The position numbers were made by a program, and so were the translations under genes. Positions 59,233-64,000 of a DNA stretch of 64,000 nt are shown here, in pieces (position 1 is the stretch's first letter; each line of letters begins with the position of its first letter). The stretch lies in assembly GCF_001189295.1 (NCBI RefSeq), contig NZ_CP012159.1:124001-188000 (forward strand). The letters run 5' to 3'. The stretch comes from Chondromyces crocatus (GTDB taxonomy: Bacteria > Myxococcota_A > Polyangia > Polyangiales > Polyangiaceae). The notes below the pieces were generated by a model. It had not been told where the DNA came from, did not search any database, and saw only the letters and a list, made by a program, of their open reading frames with translations.

Positions 59233-59625
59233 CTAGACGCGAAGGTACGCGAGCGCCTCCCCGCGCGTCGGGAACACCTTCAAAGGCACCTGCGACGCGA
59301 AAGCCACGCTGGCCGCGATCATCCGGTTGGCGTCGGAGCCGATGACGAACACCACCTCGCGAACGCCCCGCTGCCGCGCCAGCAGGATCACGCGGCCGGC
59401 AGGTGAGCCCACGTGAGACGTGTACCCGTCGACCTCGAGACCATCGATCAGCACGCTGTCGAGGCGTGTGTGCTCGGTCATCGCCGCGAGCTGCTTCACG
59501 GTCGCCTCCAGGGCCTCCGCGTCGAGACGCCCCTGGAACATGATCTCCAGAAGGCCTTCGCTCAGCCACGACAGGCGCACGTTCTGACGCGACGGGGCCG
59601 TCGGGGGGCTCTTTCCGGATTGCAT
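59233..59625 (-). CDS. STAS/SpoIIAA-like small protein
   Basis: A 130-residue protein with alternating strands and helices: LSWLSEGLLEIMFQGRLDAE, then LDSVLIDGLEVDGYTSHVG and VVFVIGSDANRMIAASVAFAS. This fits a STAS-like fold as in SpoIIAA-type proteins. The Ser usually phosphorylated in anti-sigma antagonists is not clearly placed. The start at 59625 or at 59658 both have support. It is convergent with the GT4 gene. Confidence 0.65.
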   Translation of the reverse strand: MQSGKSPPTAPSRQNVRLSWLSEGLLEIMFQGRLDAEALEATVKQLAAMTEHTRLDSVLIDGLEVDGYTSHVGSPAGRVILLARQRGVREVVFVIGSDANRMIAASVAFASQVPLKVFPTRGEALAYLRV

Positions 59626-59854
59626 CACGATGTCGACTCCTCGGCTCGCCCGCGGCACATGCAGCCGCGTTCATGCAGCTTACCCGTGCTGCCGGGAGCG
59701 CGTCCGTATCCCAGCGTCCGATCCGCGACCTACGCCTCATCCACGTCCCACGCGGCAGCCATACGGTGCCCCGCCGTGTCGCCCCGCCCGTGACCCGGCA
59801 CCATCATGGTATACCGCCGGCCTCACTCCCTCTGTACCACCCCGCCGTGCCCGC

Positions 59855-60982
59855 ATGAGCCTGCCGCTCCGTCACGTCATCCCGATCGCCGCCCTCACGC
59901 TCGCTCCCCTCGCTTGCGAGCGCAGCACGCCCGAGCCCGAGCCCGGTCTGCCGACCTCCGCTTCTCCCGTGACCGCCGCGTCAGCCTCGGCACCACCCAC
60001 CAAGGCCGCCGGACGTCGGGTCGCGCTCGAGACCAAGGTCATGGGGACGCAGCTCACGCTGGCCACCTACACCACCGCGACGCTCGACGACCGATCGCTC
60101 CGCCCCCGGCTCGAGAAAGCCCTCGACGAGCTGCGCCGCCTCGAGTCGCTGATGACCACCTGGCGCGACGACAGCGAGATCTCACGCGTCAACCAGCGCG
60201 CCGGCAAGGCAGAGGTGGAGGTCAGCCCCGAGAGCCTCGACGTCATCCAGAAGAGCCTGTGGATCAGCCGCCTCTCCCAGGGCGTCTTCGACATCACCTT
60301 CGAGGCCATGCATGGGCTCTGGAAGTTCGACGAGGACCTCGAAGACAACGTCCCGAAGAAGGCCGACGTCGAGCGCGTCCGCAAACTCATCGACTACCGG
60401 CAGATCCAGGTCGATCCGGAGAAGCGCACCGTCAAGCTCGCCAGACCGGGCATGCGCATGAGCCTCGGGGGCATCGCCAAAGGGTACGCGGTCGATGCGG
60501 CCGCGCGCATCCTGCGCGCCGAGGGGCTCGACACCTTCTTCGTGCAGGCGGGGGGCGACCTTTACGTCGCAGGGAAGAAGCCCGACGGCTCACGCTATCG
60601 GGTCGGCGTCCGCGATCCACGGGGCAAGCACGCCAACGACTTCTTCGCGATGGTCGAGGTCGAGGACCACGCCTTCTCCACGGCGGGCGACTACGAGCGC
60701 AGCTTCATCAAGGAAGGCAAGCGCTACCATCACATCATCGATCCCCGCACGGGCTTCCCCGCCACCGCGGCGAGGAGCGTCACCGTCTGGGCGCGCGACG
60801 CCCTGACCGCCGACGCCATCGACGACGCGGTGTTCATCCTCGGCGTCGACGAGGGGCTGAAGCTCGTGGAGTCCATCGACGATTGCGGCGCCGTCATCGT
60901 CGACGACAAGAACAAGGTCTGGATCTCCCGTCGTCTCGAAGGGAAGGTCCAGATGCTCCGCGAGCCGACCGACGGGATCTGA
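59855..60982 (+). CDS. apbE: FAD:protein FMN transferase (ApbE), lipoprotein form
   Basis: A 375-residue flavin transferase that attaches FMN covalently to periplasmic flavoproteins. The N-terminus is a lipoprotein signal (LTLAPLAC, Cys21) followed by a Ser/Pro/Thr-rich spacer. The ApbE body shows LMTTWRDDSEISRVNQ, SLGGIAKGYAVDAAARIL, FVQAGGDLYVAG and HHIIDPRTGFPA. The metal-site region TADAIDDAVFILG is present. Target proteins such as NqrC or RnfG are not in this window. Confidence 0.92.
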   Translation: MSLPLRHVIPIAALTLAPLACERSTPEPEPGLPTSASPVTAASASAPPTKAAGRRVALETKVMGTQLTLATYTTATLDDRSLRPRLEKALDELRRLESLMTTWRDDSEISRVNQRAGKAEVEVSPESLDVIQKSLWISRLSQGVFDITFEAMHGLWKFDEDLEDNVPKKADVERVRKLIDYRQIQVDPEKRTVKLARPGMRMSLGGIAKGYAVDAAARILRAEGLDTFFVQAGGDLYVAGKKPDGSRYRVGVRDPRGKHANDFFAMVEVEDHAFSTAGDYERSFIKEGKRYHHIIDPRTGFPATAARSVTVWARDALTADAIDDAVFILGVDEGLKLVESIDDCGAVIVDDKNKVWISRRLEGKVQMLREPTDGI

Positions 60983-61040
60983 GCCGTGGTCCTCTCCCTC
61001 CACCCGGGTGATGCCGCCCTGGCGCGCCGTTGAGGTTCTG

Positions 61041-61808
61041 ATGCCCCCTTCGCCAGGCCACCTCGTCAGGCTCGGCCCGTTCCACATCCCTGGCCTCACG
61101 CCGCGTCACATCCGCGTCTTCGTCCCCCCCGACGCGCGGCGCCACGGTGAACCACCGCCGATCCTGTTCCTCTTCGACGGGCAGAACGTCTTCGACGACG
61201 CCCCCTCGTTCGCGGGTGGATGGCACCTGCACGAGACCGTGACGCGCATCTCCGCGCAACGCCATCGGCGTCCGGTCCTCGTGGGCATCGATCACGGTGG
61301 CACGGCCCGCATCAACGAACTCTCTCCCTGGCCGACCGCTCACGGTCCTGGCCACGCCGACGCCCTGATCGGCTGGATCGCGGACGAGCTGGCGCCTCGC
61401 CTCGCGCACGAGCTCGCGCTGCAGATCGGCCCGGAGCACGTCGCCATCGGTGGCTCCTCCATGGGCGGCCTCTGCGCGCTCCACGCGCATTTCACGCGGC
61501 CGGATCGGTTCGGCGCCGCGCTCTCGATGTCCCCCTCCCTCTGGCTGGAAGGTGGAAGGATCTTCCGTGACCTCGCCGCTCGCTCTCGCCCGGGCGTCTC
61601 CACCATCTACCTCGACGCTGGCGGACTGGAAGCCCGCGGGAGCTTGCTCGAAGCCGCCTCCCACATGGCCGAGCAGCTCCAGCGGCTCGGCTATGGCCCC
61701 AGCGCCTTCCGCTTCCGAGCCGACCGCCGGGGACGTCACAGCGAGCGCGACTGGCGACGCCGCGCCCCCGCAGCGCTGCGGTTTCTCTTCGCGCGATCAC
61801 GACGCTGA
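61041..61808 (+). CDS. Alpha/beta-hydrolase esterase (Fes/EstD type)
   Basis: A 255-residue esterase. It has LFLFDGQNVFDDAPSFAGGW, the nucleophile elbow GGSSMGGLCALH and YLDAGGLEARG; a His near RHSERDW may close the triad. The start at 61041 has GAGG 5 bases upstream; 61008 or 61011 would add about ten residues. The family includes enterobactin esterases and putative acetyl-esterases, so substrate is unknown. Confidence 0.85.
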   Translation: MPPSPGHLVRLGPFHIPGLTPRHIRVFVPPDARRHGEPPPILFLFDGQNVFDDAPSFAGGWHLHETVTRISAQRHRRPVLVGIDHGGTARINELSPWPTAHGPGHADALIGWIADELAPRLAHELALQIGPEHVAIGGSSMGGLCALHAHFTRPDRFGAALSMSPSLWLEGGRIFRDLAARSRPGVSTIYLDAGGLEARGSLLEAASHMAEQLQRLGYGPSAFRFRADRRGRHSERDWRRRAPAALRFLFARSRR

Positions 61809-61852
61809 GCCCCGAGAGCGGCGTGCCGTCCTCCGAGACGTGCCAGTGGGCG

Positions 61853-62620
61853 TCACGTCGGCTGGGCTGGATCCTGCTGATAGAACTCCTTGAGCAGTGC
61901 ATACAGCTCGGCGTGACGGGCGCGGAGCTGGCGAGGCTGCTCGAAGAAGGCCTCGGTGATCACGGCGAAGAACTCGGCCGGGTTCGTGGCCCCGTACGGA
62001 TCGATCACGGTGTGGCGCATGCTCGCCTCGTCCCGGACGAGCTGGTGGTATTCGCGCCCCAGGATCCTCGCCCACGCCGCGTACATCGAGCGGCGGGGCA
62101 GCAGCGGCGCTCCGTCGACGGGGCCCCCCTCCTGATCGAGCTGATGGGCGAACTCGTGCAGCACCAGGTTGTGGCCGTCGCTGATGTCGGCCGCGCCAGC
62201 GAGCACGCCATCCCAGGAGAGGACCACGATGCCGCGCGTCCATGACTCGCCGAGGCGCTCTTGTTCCCCTTCGATCACCACCCCGCCATCCACCGTCTCC
62301 CGGACGGGAGCACGGTAGCCCCCCGGGTAGACGAGGATCACGTCCAGCTCGGGGTAGTAATCCGTCTCCCGGTGCAGGAGCAGCAGGCACGCCTGGGCTG
62401 CCACCGTCACCCGGATCTCGTCGGTCATCTCCAGCCCACCACAGCCCTCGAACTTCTTCTCGTCGAGAAACACCAGCATGTGCCCGAGCAGCTCGTCCTG
62501 ATCGGCGTGAGAGAGGCGCTGGAAATAGGGGACGTTCTTCTCGATGATCGCGCGGAAAGCCTCCGGGAAAGGCTCGCTCCGGAGCGCCTCTCGTCGTCTC
62601 TTCTTCAAGAAGTCGAGCAT
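61853..62620 (-). CDS. mtfA: MtfA-family zinc peptidase
   Basis: A 255-residue protein of the MtfA family. The metal motif HEFAHQLD (155-162) is intact and followed by GAPLLPRRSMYAAWARIL and PAEFFAVITEAFFEQP, which supplies the third ligand. The N-terminal half contains CLLLLHRETDYYPELDVILVYP. In E. coli MtfA binds the repressor Mlc and has aminopeptidase activity; the target here is unknown. Confidence 0.92.
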   Translation of the reverse strand: MLDFLKKRRREALRSEPFPEAFRAIIEKNVPYFQRLSHADQDELLGHMLVFLDEKKFEGCGGLEMTDEIRVTVAAQACLLLLHRETDYYPELDVILVYPGGYRAPVRETVDGGVVIEGEQERLGESWTRGIVVLSWDGVLAGAADISDGHNLVLHEFAHQLDQEGGPVDGAPLLPRRSMYAAWARILGREYHQLVRDEASMRHTVIDPYGATNPAEFFAVITEAFFEQPRQLRARHAELYALLKEFYQQDPAQPT

Positions 62621-62704
62621 CCACGCATGCTGTCATGCGGCAGCGTGGCAGGCGAGGACTCCGGCCTTGGTGACGCAGGAGCGGGCCGCTACCATACGGC
62701 TCGC

Positions 62705-63523
62705 ATGCAAGAGCCGACGCCGCCTGATCAGGTGCTGGCACGACGGATCGAGAGCGCAGAAGCCGCCGCGGGGGTGTGGTGCCACGAGGCGCTCTCGAAG
62801 CTGCGGCCGGGTGCGATCTCGGAGATCGAGCGGGTCGCCGGTGGCGTGCTCGCGTTCTGTGGCCCGCGCTCGCCCCTGACGCAGGGACGCGGCCTCGGCA
62901 TGGCCGGGCCCGTCACGGAGAACGAGGTCGATCGCATCGAGCACTTCTTCCGGCACCGCGGCGTGGACGCTGCACTCCAGCTCAGCCCTTATGCGGATCC
63001 GACGCTGGTGGAAGCGCTGAGCCGCCGTGGGTTCACGGTGACGCTCTTCCTCCACGCGCTGACGCGACCGCTCCCCTCGCTGACGGCGCAACCCCCACCG
63101 CCAGGCGTGGAGGTGCGTCGGGTCGACCCCGCGGACGCCGGGGTGTGGGCGCGGCTCGTGGCGCAAGGGTTCGCCGAGCACGGCGAGGTGACCCCCGAGG
63201 CTGTGGAGCTGAACCAGCTGCTCTTCCATGCGCCGCAGGCGACTTGCTTCTGGGCATTCCTCGACGGGCGCCCGGTGGGAGGCGGCGCGATGGCCACACA
63301 CGACGGGCTGGCCTCCCTGTTTGGCATGGCCACGCTGCCCGAGGCGCGTCGGCGTGGGGTCCAGCGGGCCTTGCTCGAAGCACGGCTCGCGCACGCGGCG
63401 TCGTCGGGCTGCGCGGTGGCGTCGGTGGTGACGCTTCCTGGCACGACGTCGCAACGCAACGCAGAGCGCGCCGGTTTCACGGTCGCCTATACCCGGGTCA
63501 TGCTGAGCAAACGGTGGTGCTGA
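62705..63523 (+). CDS. GNAT-family N-acetyltransferase
   Basis: A 272-residue protein. The C-terminal half (about 135-272) is a GNAT fold with the acetyl-CoA loop ARRRGVQRALLEARLAHA and the end TTSQRNAERAGFTVAYTRVML. The N-terminal half has a degenerate similar fold (GLGMAGPVTENEVDRIEHFF), so it may be a tandem GNAT. The acceptor is unknown. It directly precedes the P460-like gene, whose ATG begins at the base after its stop. Confidence 0.87.
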   Translation: MQEPTPPDQVLARRIESAEAAAGVWCHEALSKLRPGAISEIERVAGGVLAFCGPRSPLTQGRGLGMAGPVTENEVDRIEHFFRHRGVDAALQLSPYADPTLVEALSRRGFTVTLFLHALTRPLPSLTAQPPPPGVEVRRVDPADAGVWARLVAQGFAEHGEVTPEAVELNQLLFHAPQATCFWAFLDGRPVGGGAMATHDGLASLFGMATLPEARRRGVQRALLEARLAHAASSGCAVASVVTLPGTTSQRNAERAGFTVAYTRVMLSKRWC

Positions 63524-64000
63524 ATGTCTATGCGTCTCATGGGTCTTCCTGTGCTTTGCAACGTACGAAACGCCCTGGAGCGTCACCTGAAGCGGCATGT
63601 CTGGCTCGCTCCGTCGCTCATCCTGAGCGTCGCCCTCGGCACCGGCGGCTGCGGTGACGACCAGGACCCGGAGGGCGCAGCCGCGCTGTGGTCGCGCATC
63701 CACGAGGCAGACTACAGGAGCTGGCCGCGTGCTCCCGGCTACGAGGCGCGCCGACCCTCCGACGCGCCGCACTCGGACGCCGTCGAGATTTTCATCAACA
63801 GCGTGGTCGCCGAGGCCCTGGCAGGCGAAGCCATCGCTTCGTGGCCCGAAGGCTCACTCCTCGTGAAGGACGGCTACGACGACGATGGCCTCGACATCGT
63901 CGCCGCCATGGAAAAACGCCAGGGCGTGTGGTTCTGGGCCGAATGGAACGCCGAGGGGGATTCCATCTACTCGGGAGATCCGGACACGTGCACCGGCTGC
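63524..64000 (+). CDS. Cytochrome P460-like lipoprotein, N-terminal part (cut by window edge)
   Basis: The first 159 residues of a lipoprotein (LSVALGTGGC, Cys43) that continues past the window. The sequence SWPRAPGYEARRPSDAPHSD, VEIFINSVVAEAL, PEGSLLVKDGYDDDG and GVWFWAEWNAEG follows the cytochrome P460 pattern. The window ends inside CTGC, where the family has a CxxCH haem site, so the binding His would be the next codon. The protein would be periplasmic and may act on nitrogen compounds or NO. Confidence 0.8.
   Translation, partial: MSMRLMGLPVLCNVRNALERHLKRHVWLAPSLILSVALGTGGCGDDQDPEGAAALWSRIHEADYRSWPRAPGYEARRPSDAPHSDAVEIFINSVVAEALAGEAIASWPEGSLLVKDGYDDDGLDIVAAMEKRQGVWFWAEWNAEGDSIYSGDPDTCTGC

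Overview
The window is a very GC-rich, densely coded stretch of bacterial chromosome. Gene content suggests a myxobacterium, most likely of the Polyangiales (Sorangium/Chondromyces/Polyangium group). It carries many lipoproteins with Ala/Pro-rich tails, FHA-GGDEF and receiver-only signalling proteins, a GrpE/Hsp70 pair resembling the GrpS/SglK pair known from Myxococcus, a HemE/HemY-type haem pair, and an IHF-MerR pair. I see no rRNA, tRNA, CRISPR array, insertion sequence or prophage.

Layout. 1-5738 (+): a five-gene block. It encodes a DUF3348-like protein (cut by the window edge), a MotA/TolQ/ZorA-like channel protein with a huge coiled-coil tail and a DUF802-like end, a MotB/OmpA-like peptidoglycan-anchored protein, a DUF2894-like protein and a small lipoprotein. 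5970-11382 (+): a PP2C phosphatase, UvrA and a GH25 muramidase lipoprotein. 11416-16101 (-): a tightly overlapped operon of helical-repeat protein, J-domain protein, GrpE-like protein and Hsp70. 16535-20736 (-): an unknown protein, then a thiolase and an HAD-ECH fusion for beta-oxidation. 21009-24286: a fatty-acid desaturase, two receiver proteins, a membrane protein and a lipoprotein. 24329-27740 (+): an EI24-family membrane protein, then hemE and hemG. 28298-34490 (+): an FHA-GGDEF cyclase, a class III aminotransferase, LuxE-like and LuxC-like acyl reductase proteins, and a GAF/pseudo-enzyme I protein. 34493-38591: a tiny basic protein, QueD, a BFD-like ferredoxin, a methyltransferase, a HEAT-repeat protein, a degenerate M23 protein and an OmpR-type regulator. 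38719-45140: a Cys-rich VWA lipoprotein with a clear terminator, MgtE, SSB, an unknown membrane protein, a MerR regulator and IHF-alpha. 46812-51563: a GT2 synthase, an unknown protein, a VWA lipoprotein with a membrane partner, and a pseudo-receiver. 52015-55585 (-): LivF/G/M and an SspB adaptor. 55717-64000: a DMT transporter, a CapK-like ligase, a GT4, a STAS-like protein, ApbE, an esterase, MtfA, a GNAT and a truncated cytochrome P460-like lipoprotein.

The strongest candidate for an undescribed system is the 5' block: a predicted ion-driven inner-membrane motor with a tail over 800 residues long and three partners of unknown function. It resembles the ZorAB core of Zorya defence but lacks ZorC, ZorD and ZorE here. 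Secondary candidates are the dedicated chaperone operon and a LuxE/LuxC acyl-reductase pair beside an aminotransferase without luciferase genes. A third is a GAF/enzyme-I protein that has lost its phosphorylatable histidine and its PEP-binding domain.
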